A DNA stretch of 64,000 nucleotides. It comes from Agrobacterium sp. AGB01. GTDB taxonomy: Bacteria; Pseudomonadota; Alphaproteobacteria; Rhizobiales; Rhizobiaceae. The DNA is taken from assembly GCF_014851585.1 (NCBI RefSeq), contig NZ_JACVAB010000001.1, positions 1,240,001-1,304,000 of the forward strand. The letters run 5' to 3'. The notes under the pieces are model-generated. The model was not told the origin of the DNA and searched no databases. It worked only from the letters and a program-made list of their open reading frames with translations. The translations under genes and the position numbers were made by a program. Within the stretch, counting starts at the first letter, position 1, and each line of letters opens with the position of its first letter. Below are positions 26,371 through 34,775 of the stretch, piece after piece.

Positions 26371-27702
26371 TCAGGTCGACACACTTCTGGCGCCCACATG
26401 ACCATTGCGTCCGGCAAACCAGCCATTGATGGCGGCGATGGTGCCAATCACCACAAACAGGATGGCGCAGCCAGCAAAGCTGCCGGTCCAGCCGCGGATG
26501 AAACCGACAATCAGAGGTCCGGTGGCCGCAAGCAGATAACCCACGCATTGCGCCATACCCGAGAGATGGGCGGCAATATGTGCATCACCGGAGCGCAGCA
26601 CAATCACCGTCATGGCGGCTGCAATCAACCCACCTTGGCCGACACCCTGAATGACCGCCCAGATCCACACGGTCGAAAGCGGCGCAAACAGCAGGCCGAT
26701 CAGGGCGCCAACTGCCAATGCGCACAGCGTGACGTTGATTATGGACTGGTTTTTGCCACGCACGGCAATATGGGGAACAACGAGGCAGGCGGCGGCCTGC
26801 ACCATGACCGATATTGATACCACGGCACCGGCGGTCACACCGTCAAGGCCGCGATCCCTGAGGATCGGGACCAGCCAGCCAAACACGCTGTAGGCCAACG
26901 CCGACTGCAATCCCATGAACAGGGTGACATTCCACGCCAGCCTGTCGCGCCACAGGCCTTCCACACGAAAGCCGGTGCGCACCGCACCGCGCTTGACCAT
27001 GAACACCTGCGGCAGCCAGATGGCACCAACCACCAGTGCCGGAAGCGCCCAGGCCGCAAGGGCGGCATTCATCGAACCGCCAAGCATGGCTTCCAGTGGC
27101 AGGGTCAGGCCGGCCGCACCCGCCGCACCGGCGCACAGCGCCATGGTATAAAGGCCGGTCATCAGGGCTGCCTGTTTGGGGAAGTCACGTTTGACCAGAC
27201 CCGGCAACAACACATTGCCAACGGCAATGCAGGCACCAGCCAGTGCCGTGCCGATGAACAGCAGCGGCATTGAAGACAGACCGCGCAAGGCGGTGCCAAG
27301 CGACAACAGCAGCAATACGCCAAGCAGTGTCCATTCGGAACCGAAACGCTGTGCCAAGCGCGGTGCAAAAGGCGAAAATGCACCAAGGCAAACCACGGGA
27401 AGCGTAGTCAGCAGACTGGCACCAAGAGCAGACAGTCCAAGCTCGGAGCGTATTTCCGGCAGCAGGGCAGAGGCGCTGGAAAACACCGGTCTGAGGTTAA
27501 AGGCAATCAGCACCAGGCTGGCACCAAGAATGACACGGCCAATTGTGCTGAATGCCGGTGGTGCCGGCGGCGGAACAATGTCTACCTCGGCATCTACAAG
27601 GGTTTCGCCAAGCGGCTCCAGTGTCTCGGCAAGCGTGTTTTCAAGCGTCTGCGCAGGATGAGCGGCAGTGGCGTGAGCTGGGGTAGGGGAATGAGAATTC
27701 AT
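26371..27702 (-). CDS. CynX/NimT-type MFS transporter
   Basis: The 443-aa transporter has about 12 membrane helices and a cytoplasmic N-terminal tail of about 45 residues rich in Ala/Thr/Glu. ILGASLVLIAFNLRPVFSSASALLPEIRSELGLS is the CynX/NimT pattern, a family including cyanate and 2-nitroimidazole transporters. The tail is unusual for the family. Its ATG overlaps the stop of the GntR gene by 4 bp, so the pair forms one operon and the transporter is probably controlled by that regulator. The substrate is unknown; the sulfur cluster next door suggests a relevant solute, but this is inference. Confidence 0.88.
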   Translation of the reverse strand: MNSHSPTPAHATAAHPAQTLENTLAETLEPLGETLVDAEVDIVPPPAPPAFSTIGRVILGASLVLIAFNLRPVFSSASALLPEIRSELGLSALGASLLTTLPVVCLGAFSPFAPRLAQRFGSEWTLLGVLLLLSLGTALRGLSSMPLLFIGTALAGACIAVGNVLLPGLVKRDFPKQAALMTGLYTMALCAGAAGAAGLTLPLEAMLGGSMNAALAAWALPALVVGAIWLPQVFMVKRGAVRTGFRVEGLWRDRLAWNVTLFMGLQSALAYSVFGWLVPILRDRGLDGVTAGAVVSISVMVQAAACLVVPHIAVRGKNQSIINVTLCALAVGALIGLLFAPLSTVWIWAVIQGVGQGGLIAAAMTVIVLRSGDAHIAAHLSGMAQCVGYLLAATGPLIVGFIRGWTGSFAGCAILFVVIGTIAAINGWFAGRNGHVGARSVST

Positions 27703-28376
27703 GAAAGCAGCAATCGATCAAGGGTGGAAAAGACGGGCGCCATAAAGCGCCGCACCGCGGCGGCAGCCTTGTCGGGATCGCCCGTTTCTATGGCATCGAC
27801 AATGTCGGCATGGGCCTGCATATCGGGTTCAGGGACCTCCTCATCAAGCGTCGCTTCAATGGTCTCGGTGATGGAGGAAGAGAAGAAATTGTAGATTTCG
27901 ATCATCGCCTGATTGCACGACGCCGCTATCACCGCCCGGTGAAACGCCAGGTCACGGGCAATGAATAGTGCCTTGTCGCCACCGGAATAATTGCCGCGCT
28001 CGGCCAGCAGGCGTCGCAGTTCGGTAATCATCTCAGGTGTGTGGCGGATGGCGGCCAGCCGTGCGGCCTCGACATCAAGCGCGCAACGCGCCTCGAACTG
28101 GTCGCGCAGGCTTGCCCTGCGTGCCTGTGTCAGCGGCGCCGCCATGTCTGTGGTTGACAGCACATAGGTGCCGGAGCCTTGGCGGGTCTCCAGCAACCCT
28201 TGCGCCACCAGAACGCGCACGGCTTCGCGCACCGTGCCGCGGCTGATCGACAGCATCTCCGACAGGGTGGTCTCGTTGGGCAGCTTCTCACCAACCTGCC
28301 AGCGCACGGCGATGATCTCGCTGCGAATGGCGTTGATAGCGCGTTCCGTCAGGCTTATTTTTTCAAGGTTCTGCAT
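27699..28376 (-). CDS. GntR-family regulator, FadR/FCD subfamily
   Basis: The 225-aa protein has an N-terminal winged helix (about 1-75; LTERAINAIRSEIIAVRWQVGEKLPNE then SRGTVREAVRVLVAQGLLETRQGSGTYV) and a C-terminal all-helical FCD ligand domain (about 90-215) with metal-binding His and Asp positions (RDLAFHRAVIAAS and the HADIVDAIETGD stretch). It likely represses its own operon through the palindrome 12-30 bp ahead of its start. Because the operator core also occurs between the two sulfur operons, it may control those too. The ligand is unknown. Confidence 0.9.
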   Translation of the reverse strand: MQNLEKISLTERAINAIRSEIIAVRWQVGEKLPNETTLSEMLSISRGTVREAVRVLVAQGLLETRQGSGTYVLSTTDMAAPLTQARRASLRDQFEARCALDVEAARLAAIRHTPEMITELRRLLAERGNYSGGDKALFIARDLAFHRAVIAASCNQAMIEIYNFFSSSITETIEATLDEEVPEPDMQAHADIVDAIETGDPDKAAAAVRRFMAPVFSTLDRLLLS

Positions 28377-28387
28377 GATCTAATCAT

Positions 28388-28406
28388 AAAGTCATCTGAT
28401 GACTTT
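28388..28406. promoter_or_regulatory. Probable autoregulatory operator of the GntR gene
   Basis: AAAGTCATCTGATGACTTT is a perfect 19-bp palindrome, 12-30 bp before the GntR start codon. It fits the size and position of FadR-type operators. Confidence 0.75.
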
Positions 28407-28494
28407 CGATTATGCCTGTGCATCTGTTTTGTCAATCATCAAGGTGGGGGGTGCATACCGTCAATTGTTTGACGTTGACGGCTCAACAAATGCT

Positions 28495-28611
28495 CCTCAT
28501 GCCTTGTGCTTGTCACAGGCATCCAGCCGACGCGCGTCTGCGTGACGAAGAGACTCTACCCCCAAGATTGGGGATGACTAGATTCCCGCAACAAGTGCGG
28601 GAATGAGGGAG
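28495..28611. repeat. RIME-like cruciform repeat, copy B
   Basis: The plan is the same as copy A: GTGCTTGTCACAGGCATCCAG at the left, central CCCCAAGATTGGGG, right end GAATGAGGGAG. Its right arm (CCCGCAACAAGTGCGGG) has diverged and no longer pairs well with the left arm, so this copy is partly decayed. Confidence 0.8.
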
Positions 28612-28636
28612 ATCGGAGCGCAACTCGGCGCCCATA

Positions 28637-28711
28637 CCTCTACCCTTGTGGGAGAGGAAGAAAAATCATGGTCTTAGCAAAGCTAAGTCATAGATTTTTC
28701 AGGTGAGGGGT
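28637..28711. repeat. Second rhizobial palindromic intergenic repeat
   Basis: A CCTCTACCC-TTGT-GGGAGAGG hairpin is followed by nearly complementary arms AAAAATCATGGTCTTAGC and GCTAAGTCATAGATTTTT, ending in GGTGAGGGG. It is a different family from the RIME-like copies on each side. From memory, similar sequences are scattered in Rhizobiales genomes. Confidence 0.65.
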
Positions 28712-28762
28712 CCAATGCCCCTACAACGCTTATTGTCTGGCTCCAACAGTAATTTCACCCAG

Positions 28763-28886
28763 CCCTCATGCCTCGTGCTTGTCGCAGGCATCCAGCCGAC
28801 GCGCGTCTGCGCGGCGGAAAGGGCCTTGTCATCCCCAAGACTGGGGATGGGCCTGGATCCCTGTGACGAGCACAGGGAAGAGGGAG
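28763..28886. repeat. RIME-like cruciform repeat, copy C
   Basis: This copy is nearly identical to copy A, with paired outer arms (CTCGTGCTTGTCGCAGG and CCTGTGACGAGCACAGG), a GC-rich inner hairpin and CATCCCCAAGACTGGGGATG. Orientation is the same as in A and B. Confidence 0.85.
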
Positions 28887-28988
28887 GTTGGGGCACCGTC
28901 AGCAAATATAGGAACGATGGAGTTGTGGAGCCATCAGCGAACCCAATTGCACGACCGATGAAGACCACAATCACCCCCAATCCAAAAC

Positions 28989-29016
28989 CAAAAAAAGCCC
29001 GGCTCAACTCCGGGCT
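28989..29016 (-). terminator. Terminator of the orphan gene
   Basis: A stem AGCCCGG/CCGGGCT with a 7-nt loop is followed on the minus strand by six T. It lies about 50 nt after the stop codon of the orphan gene. Confidence 0.75.
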
Positions 29017-29064
29017 CCAATAATCTTGAGAGAAGCTGTTTCTGCAGCGTTTAATCAACGTCGT

Positions 29065-29808
29065 TTATTTCTTGCCTGCGAATTGATCTCGCTTTTGTTC
29101 CTTCGATTGTAATCGATCGGAGATGTGTTCCCACCGATCCGCAATTTCTAATGCGAGAGCTTCAAGTTGTTTCCGTCTTTGTTTGTAACGTGATGCTGCG
29201 AAGTGCGTTTGCTCATCGAATATGTCTGCGACAAAACACATCTTGGGATCAGAGCTGCCAATAAAGTCTAAGGCCTCTTCTGTGAACCAATGCAGGAGAG
29301 TGGCAAACAGGACGCCTCTCTCTGCATTTTCAGCTGAGCGAAGTGGTTGAGTTTTCCCAAAGTATATTTTGGCAACTCCGATAAACGGATGTTTGAAGCC
29401 ACTTTGGTTTCTTTTTAGGATTACAGATGGCTTTACGCGGACGATAATTCCGCCGATCTCCATATCAGTTGGTAACCCATTTAGTCCCTCAACGTCAGAA
29501 GTTGAGACTAAAGGCCAATGCATATTTGTTATGTGTGAGATAGCATCCATTGCATTCAATAAACGCTGCTCGTGATGATCACTATAAGCATCCAGTTTCT
29601 GATATGCTTGGTCTAGCGCTACTAAGCGGTTTTGATCAGTACAACCTGACAAGAGAAAATTGCCAGTTGCTCTTTCAATATCAGGATACTTTGTATCCAA
29701 AATATATGTCGGCGGCAGTAAGGCACTTTCTATGATTGTCACACGCTTCTGTGGACTTGCGAAAGCGTATTCTACAAACTTGTGTGCACTGATCACTTTT
29801 TCAGACAT
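29065..29808 (-). CDS. Orphan protein of unknown function in AT-richer DNA
   Basis: The predicted 247-aa protein (start at MSEKVISAHK) is soluble, without signal peptide or membrane helix. I recognise no named domain. Visible blocks are a helical N-terminal part, a central segment IIVRVKPSVILKR followed by HPFIGVAKIYFGKTQPL, and a C-terminal segment FVADIFDEQTHFAASRYKQRRKQLEALALEIADRW with a charged coiled end. Base and codon use (many AT-ending codons, lower GC) differ from all neighbours, suggesting acquisition from elsewhere. It stands alone with its own terminator, between repeat elements and nrdJ. The start is uncertain: no strong ribosome site, and an in-frame ATG lies 19 codons upstream. 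Confidence 0.7.
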   Translation of the reverse strand: MSEKVISAHKFVEYAFASPQKRVTIIESALLPPTYILDTKYPDIERATGNFLLSGCTDQNRLVALDQAYQKLDAYSDHHEQRLLNAMDAISHITNMHWPLVSTSDVEGLNGLPTDMEIGGIIVRVKPSVILKRNQSGFKHPFIGVAKIYFGKTQPLRSAENAERGVLFATLLHWFTEEALDFIGSSDPKMCFVADIFDEQTHFAASRYKQRRKQLEALALEIADRWEHISDRLQSKEQKRDQFAGKK

Positions 29809-29879
29809 AAGCGGATCTTTCTGCGCTTGGCGCTTTGGATAAATGCCACGCCCAACTCGACTCAAAGAAAGACTCTCCG

Positions 29880-29988
29880 TAAAATGACCTTGCTACAGGG
29901 TGAAGAGCTTCTTTTCGCCCCACGAAGAGCGTATGCTTATTCGTGGAATTCAAAGCCGAGACCGCCAAGTCTCGGCTTTGTTGTTTTT
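29880..29988 (+). ncRNA. Candidate small RNA ending in a strong terminator
   Basis: On the plus strand there are successive hairpins GAAG-AG-CTTC (29902-29911), CCACGAA/TTCGTGG (29920-29946) and then an 11-bp terminator stem. No plus-strand protein gene precedes this terminator, and both neighbours are read the other way. This suggests an independent short transcript. I see no convincing promoter, so the 5' end is a guess. Confidence 0.4.
29952..29988 (+). terminator. Strong plus-strand terminator without an assigned gene
   Basis: A perfect 11-bp stem AAAGCCGAGAC/GTCTCGGCTTT with a 6-nt loop is followed by TTGTTTTT. On the minus strand no T-run follows, so it works rightward only. Confidence 0.8.
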
Positions 29989-30041
29989 GTGGACCACTGT
30001 ACGCGCGTGCTCCTTTGACGTTTCTCATAGCCATCAATGAC

Positions 30042-30072
30042 AAAAGCCCAAGGATGTTATCCTCGGGCTTTT
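30042..30072 (-). terminator. Terminator of nrdJ
   Basis: A stem AAAAGCCCAAGGAT/ATCCTCGGGCTTTT (one mismatch) with a GTT loop lies 35 nt after the nrdJ stop. Flanking A and T tracts would let it work in both directions. Confidence 0.75.
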
Positions 30073-30106
30073 GAATAGTCATAGCGCCAGCTCTCAGTTA
30101 CTCTTC

Positions 30107-33100
30107 TCAGGAGCAACCGCTTGTCGCGCCGCATGTGTCGCACTTCTCGCAGGTGCCGTTACGCACCATGGTGAAGTTCTGGCACTCGGAGCACATGTTG
30201 CCGGTGTAGCCCTGGGCAATCGAGCGCATGCGGCGTTCATTTTCCACCTTCTTGGCTTCCGTCTTGGCTGATGCTGCGTCGGCAGCGGCCTTGTCGGAGA
30301 AGAGGGCTGTTGCTGCCTGTTCGGTCTCGGTTGCCAGCGATTCCTCGGCAATCTCTTCCGCCAGTTCCTTGGCGCGCTCTTCGTAATCGCGCTTGAAGGC
30401 GACGATTTCAGAGGTGGAAACGGCGGTTGCCACTTCCAGCTTGCGCACGGCACTGCCGCTGAACGAGGTCACGCTTGCCGAGGCACGCGCAGGCGCCGCT
30501 GTTGCTGCACCCTTCGGCTCGGAGGAGGCGCGTTCGCTGTTGGAAACCAGCGTTGGCTTGTAACCGCGGGTCCAGCCAGTGGATACCAGGTTGGTCTTGC
30601 CTTCCTGAATGCCCTTGCCGAGTGCCGTGTTGGAGAAGTCCGACGTGTCGACATGGGCCAGATCGTGACGGCCAAGATAGGACACGGCGAGTTCGCGGAA
30701 CACGTAGTCGAGGATCGAGGTTGCATTCTTGATCGCGTCGTTACCGATGACCATGCCAGCCGGTTCGAACTTGGTGAAGGTGAAGGCCTCCACATATTCT
30801 TCCAGTGGCACGCCATATTGCAGGCCGAGCGAGATGGCGATGGCGAAGTTGTTCATCATCGCACGGAAAGCAGCGCCTTCCTTGTGCATGTCGATGAAGA
30901 TTTCGCCGATGCGACCGTCACCGAATTCGCCGGTGCGCAGGTAAACCTTGTGACCACCAACAGCAGCCTTCTGGGTGTAACCCTGACGGCGGTTCGGCAG
31001 CTTTTCACGCTCGCGGCTGACACGCTCGACAACACGCTCGACGATCTTTTCGGTGATGGTGACGGCCTGTGCCGCAAGTGGCTGCTGCATCAGCTCTTCC
31101 AGTGCGTCTTCGTCGTCCTCATCCTCAACCAGCGAGGAATTGAGCGGCTGCGACAGCTTGGAACCATCGCGGTAAAGGGCGTTGGCCTTCAGCGCCAGCT
31201 TCCAGGACAGCATGTAAGCTGCACCGCAATCTTCAACCGTTGCATCATTCGGCATGTTGATCGTCTTGGAGATCGCACCGGAGATGAATGGCTGGGCAGC
31301 CGCCATCATGCGGATGTGGGATTCTACCGAGAGGTAACGCTTGCCGATCTTGCCACATGGGTTGGCGCAATCGAACACGGCCAGATCTTCGTTCTTGAGG
31401 AACGGTGAACCTTCCAGGGTCATCGCACCGCAAACGTGAACGTTTGCTGCTTCGATGTCCTTCTTGGCAAAACCGATGTGCTCCAAAAGGTTGAAGCTCA
31501 TGTCGGACAGCTGCTCGTCGGAAACCTTCAGCGTGTCCTTCAGGAAGTCCGCACCGAGTGTCCACTGGTTGAACACGAACTTGATGTCGAACGCGCTCTT
31601 GAGGGCAGCATTGACGGCTTCAATCTTCTCATCGGTGAAGCCCTTGGCCTTCAGCGTGGTCGGGTTGATGGCCGGTGCCTGGTTGAGGTTGCCGTGACCG
31701 ACAGCGTAAGCTTCGATTTCAGCAATCTGGCTTTCGGTGTAACCGAGCGAACGCAGGGATTCCGGAACAGCGCGGTTGATGATCTTGAAGTAACCGCCGC
31801 CAGCCAGCTTCTTGAACTTTACCAGCGCAAAGTCAGGCTCGATACCGGTGGTGTCGCAATCCATGACGAGGCCGATCGTGCCAGTTGGCGCGATAACGGT
31901 GGTCTGGGCGTTGCGGTAACCGTTCTGTTCACCAAGTTCCAACGCCTTGTCCCACGCTGCCATGGCATGTGTGACGAGGTCAGGGTCGGTGCAGTCTGCG
32001 TGGATCAGGGCAACCGGATTTACCGACAGTTCTTCATAACCATAGGCCAGACCGTGGGCGGCGCGGCGGTGGTTACGGATAACGCGCAGCATGTTGTCGC
32101 GGTTTGGTGCAAAGCCCGGGAACGGACCAAGCTCGCCAGCCATTTCAGCCGACGTGGCGTAGGAAATACCGGTCATGATCGCGGTCAGCGCACCGGCAAT
32201 GGCGCGGCCTTCATCGCTGTCATACGGAATGCCCGAAGACATCAGGAAACCGCCGATATTGGCGTAGCCGAGACCGAGTGTGCGGTACTCGTAGGACCGT
32301 TCAGCAATCTGACGCGACGGGAACTGCGCCATCATCACGGACACTTCGAGAACAACGGTCCACAGGCGAACGGCGTGTTCGTAGTCTGCAATGTTGATGC
32401 GCTTGGTGGCCGCATCCTTGAACTGGATGAGGTTCAGCGAGGCGAGGTTGCAGGCCGTGTCGTCAAGGAACATGTATTCCGAGCACGGGTTGGACGCGCG
32501 GATCGGGCCCGCAGCTGGCGAGGTGTGCCAGTCGTTCATGGTGGTGTTGAAGTGCAGGCCTGGGTCAGCCGATGCCCATGCGGCATGGGAAATCTTTTCC
32601 CACAGGTCACGTGCCTTCAGGGTCTTCATGACCTTGCCGTCGCGGCGTGCCGTCAGGTTCCAGTCACCGTCATTTTCAACGGCGCGCAGGAAGTCATCCT
32701 TCAGCGAAACGGAGTTGTTGGAATTCTGGCCCGAAACGGTCAGGTAGGCTTCCGAATCCCAGTCCGTGTCATAGGTCTTGAACTCGATGTCCTTGTAACC
32801 CTGCTGGGCAAACTGGATAACGCGCTTGATGTAGTTTTCTGCGACCTGATCCTTCTTGGCAGCGCGGATTTCGCGCTTCAGGGCAGGGTTCTTTGCAGGG
32901 TCGAAGCAATCGCCATTGTCGGCTTCGCAGTTCACGCAGGCCTTCATGATGGCCTTGAGGTGCTTGGCAACAATCTTGGAACCGGTAACGAGGGCAGCAA
33001 CCTTCTGCTCTTCCTTCACCTTCCAGTCGATATAGGCTTCGATGTCCGGGTGGTCGACATCAACAACCACCATCTTGGCCGCACGGCGGGTCGTGCCGCC

Positions 33101-33910
33101 GGACTTGATGGCGCCAGCTGCGCGGTCACCGATTTTGAGGAAGCTCATCAGGCCGGAAGACTTGCCACCGCCGGAGAGCTTTTCGCCTTCGCCACGCAGG
33201 TACGAGAAGTTGGAACCGGTACCGGAGCCGTATTTGAACAGACGGGCTTCACGCACCCACAGGTCCATGATGCCGCCTTCATTGACCAGATCGTCTTCAA
33301 CGGACTGGATGAAGCAGGCATGTGGCTGCGGATGTTCGTAAGATGACTTGGACTTGGTCAGCTTGCCGGTGAAGGGGTCAACATAGAAGTGGCCCTGGCC
33401 AGGACCATCAATGCCATAGGCCCAGTGCAGACCGGTGTTGAACCACTGTGGAGAGTTTGGTGCAACGCGCTGGCTGGCCAGCATGTAGGCAAGCTCGTCA
33501 CGGAAGGCGAGAGCATCTTCTTCGGACGAGAAATATTTGCCCTTCCAGCCCCAGTAGGCCCATGTACCGGCCAGACGGTCAAACACCTGGCGCGCATCTG
33601 TTTCAGAACCGTAACGCTCGCCTTCCGGCAGTTCCTTCAGGGCCTTCTCGTCGGCAACCGAACGCCACAGGAAGGACGGAACGTCGTTCTCTTCAACCTT
33701 TTTCAGGAACTTCGGAACGCCGGCCTTGCGGAAATATTTCTGCGCCAGAACGTCGGTCGCAACCTGGCTGAACTGCGTGGGAACGTCGATATCCGCCAGA
33801 CGGAAAACGATAGAACCGTCCGGGTTCTTGATTTCGCTGACGGCCTTGCGGAAGTCGATGTCCGCGTAAGGCGTCTGGCCTGGCTTCGTGAAGCGGCGTT
33901 CAATGCGCAT
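30107..33910 (-). CDS. nrdJ: Vitamin B12-dependent (class II) ribonucleotide reductase
   Basis: The 1267-aa enzyme reduces ribonucleotides to deoxyribonucleotides using adenosylcobalamin. It shows the catalytic barrel motifs [21 protein letters not shown] (near 480-500) and [21 protein letters not shown] (near 670-690), plus [16 protein letters not shown]. The C-terminus ends in a Cys-rich zinc-ribbon tail (CSECQNF...[14 protein letters not shown]) that probably re-reduces the active-site disulfide. The length matches alphaproteobacterial NrdJ. GAGGAACG precedes the ATG. It is monocistronic. A perfect NrdR box about 155 bp upstream indicates control by the nucleotide-sensing repressor NrdR. 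Confidence 0.96.
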   Translation of the reverse strand: MRIERRFTKPGQTPYADIDFRKAVSEIKNPDGSIVFRLADIDVPTQFSQVATDVLAQKYFRKAGVPKFLKKVEENDVPSFLWRSVADEKALKELPEGERYGSETDARQVFDRLAGTWAYWGWKGKYFSSEEDALAFRDELAYMLASQRVAPNSPQWFNTGLHWAYGIDGPGQGHFYVDPFTGKLTKSKSSYEHPQPHACFIQSVEDDLVNEGGIMDLWVREARLFKYGSGTGSNFSYLRGEGEKLSGGGKSSGLMSFLKIGDRAAGAIKSGGTTRRAAKMVVVDVDHPDIEAYIDWKVKEEQKVAALVTGSKIVAKHLKAIMKACVNCEADNGDCFDPAKNPALKREIRAAKKDQVAENYIKRVIQFAQQGYKDIEFKTYDTDWDSEAYLTVSGQNSNNSVSLKDDFLRAVENDGDWNLTARRDGKVMKTLKARDLWEKISHAAWASADPGLHFNTTMNDWHTSPAAGPIRASNPCSEYMFLDDTACNLASLNLIQFKDAATKRINIADYEHAVRLWTVVLEVSVMMAQFPSRQIAERSYEYRTLGLGYANIGGFLMSSGIPYDSDEGRAIAGALTAIMTGISYATSAEMAGELGPFPGFAPNRDNMLRVIRNHRRAAHGLAYGYEELSVNPVALIHADCTDPDLVTHAMAAWDKALELGEQNGYRNAQTTVIAPTGTIGLVMDCDTTGIEPDFALVKFKKLAGGGYFKIINRAVPESLRSLGYTESQIAEIEAYAVGHGNLNQAPAINPTTLKAKGFTDEKIEAVNAALKSAFDIKFVFNQWTLGADFLKDTLKVSDEQLSDMSFNLLEHIGFAKKDIEAANVHVCGAMTLEGSPFLKNEDLAVFDCANPCGKIGKRYLSVESHIRMMAAAQPFISGAISKTINMPNDATVEDCGAAYMLSWKLALKANALYRDGSKLSQPLNSSLVEDEDDEDALEELMQQPLAAQAVTITEKIVERVVERVSREREKLPNRRQGYTQKAAVGGHKVYLRTGEFGDGRIGEIFIDMHKEGAAFRAMMNNFAIAISLGLQYGVPLEEYVEAFTFTKFEPAGMVIGNDAIKNATSILDYVFRELAVSYLGRHDLAHVDTSDFSNTALGKGIQEGKTNLVSTGWTRGYKPTLVSNSERASSEPKGAATAAPARASASVTSFSGSAVRKLEVATAVSTSEIVAFKRDYEERAKELAEEIAEESLATETEQAATALFSDKAAADAASAKTEAKKVENERRMRSIAQGYTGNMCSECQNFTMVRNGTCEKCDTCGATSGCS

Positions 33911-34064
33911 TGTGTTCGTTCCTCGTCCAATTGGCGCCCGTCAAGGGGGCGCAATAATCCGGTCCGACTTCGCGTTATCGCGCGCAGCCGGGTGTTGCCG
34001 ATCTGAATGGGATGTTCATCCGTAGATGGGCATCCTGTATCTCGTGGTGATTTCGGCTGCAAGC

Positions 34065-34080
34065 ATACTATATATAGTAT
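34065..34080. promoter_or_regulatory. NrdR box upstream of nrdJ
   Basis: ATACTATATATAGTAT is a perfect 16-bp palindrome whose core CTATATATAG fits the NrdR consensus CwAtATaTwG at every position. NrdR usually binds two boxes about three helical turns apart; I find only one clear box here. Confidence 0.8.
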
Positions 34081-34331
34081 TAACAGTTTCTTGCTACCAG
34101 TCCCCGCATCATATTTCCGGCGGTAAATTCAGATCACAAAAAGTCTCACGCTCCATGCCTCTCATGGCCGAAACGCAGACAAACGCGTGTACTGAAACTG
34201 AAAAGAACCGGCCTCGTTCACCGATTCAGTTACCGCCGCAACATGTTTGCTACTTTCGAGATTTGCAGTGATTCCGTCAAGCCTTAGTTTGCAACCTCTT
34301 GTTAACCACAAGATATTGTGTGGGGAGGCTG

Positions 34332-34403
34332 TGGAAAACGGGGAAAGCAAAACCTGCTATAAATTTCAGATACTTGGCGTGGATTGCTGAAACATTGTCC
34401 ACA
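34332..34403. promoter_or_regulatory. Two DnaA-box-like nonamers upstream of nrdJ
   Basis: TGTGGAAAA at 34332-34340 (complement TTTTCCACA) and TTGTCCACA at 34395-34403 each differ by one base from the DnaA box TTATCCACA. DnaA regulates nrd genes in some bacteria, so a cell-cycle link is possible. Chance occurrence is not excluded. Confidence 0.35.
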
Positions 34404-34741
34404 GCGCCTTACTGCACGTGAACCCGCGAAAAGCCCTATTTACTGGGCTATCTTTAAAATGTCACATTTTGTTACAGCTATTTTTGACGGTAATTCCATC
34501 CCCAGTTTTTTGCCAAAAACCGCGAAAATGGCGATCTGTCCAAAAAAGCGCAGATAAGTGAAGTTTTCGCTTGTCTGTCACCAAAAGCACCACACTTTTC
34601 CATGGCTGCCCATCACATTCGTCTCAAACAATATTGGCGAGCGGGCAAATTTTTTTGTCGCAGCGGTGGTTGGCTGATTCTATCGGCACCACTAGGGCTA
34701 GGGGCTGGGCCGGATCTATGGATATTTCGTCAGCGGAAAAA

Positions 34742-34769
34742 TGCCCTCAGAACGCGTGTCCTGAGGGCA
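34742..34769 (-). terminator. Terminator of the SoxR-linked MFS operon
   Basis: A perfect 9-bp stem TGCCCTCAG/CTGAGGGCA with a 10-nt loop is followed on the minus strand by TTTTT. It lies 6 nt after the original stop codon of the MFS gene, which supports the reading of that gene's end. Confidence 0.85.
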
Positions 34770-34775
34770 GATATG

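Larger units (their letters stand above)
28377..29064. other. Repeat-rich intergenic region
   Basis: This is about 690 bp between the GntR gene and the orphan gene; both are read leftward. It contains the GntR operator, RIME-like copy B, a different palindromic repeat, RIME-like copy C and the terminator of the orphan gene. I see no protein gene in it. Confidence 0.75.
29809..30106. other. Intergenic region between nrdJ and the orphan gene
   Basis: Both flanking genes are read leftward. The region holds the nrdJ terminator (30042-30072), a second strong terminator facing the other way (29952-29988) and several stacked hairpins, treated below as a possible small RNA. Confidence 0.6.
33911..34741. 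other. Long 5' region of nrdJ
   Basis: About 830 bp without a credible gene. It holds the nrdJ leader (with a GCGCCC/GGGGCGC hairpin at about 33936-33955), the NrdR box and two DnaA-box-like nonamers. A CCACA/TGTGG dyad at 34306-34325 and AT-rich sequence fill the rest. Short frames on the plus strand at 34571-34801 lack ribosome sites. Confidence 0.6.
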
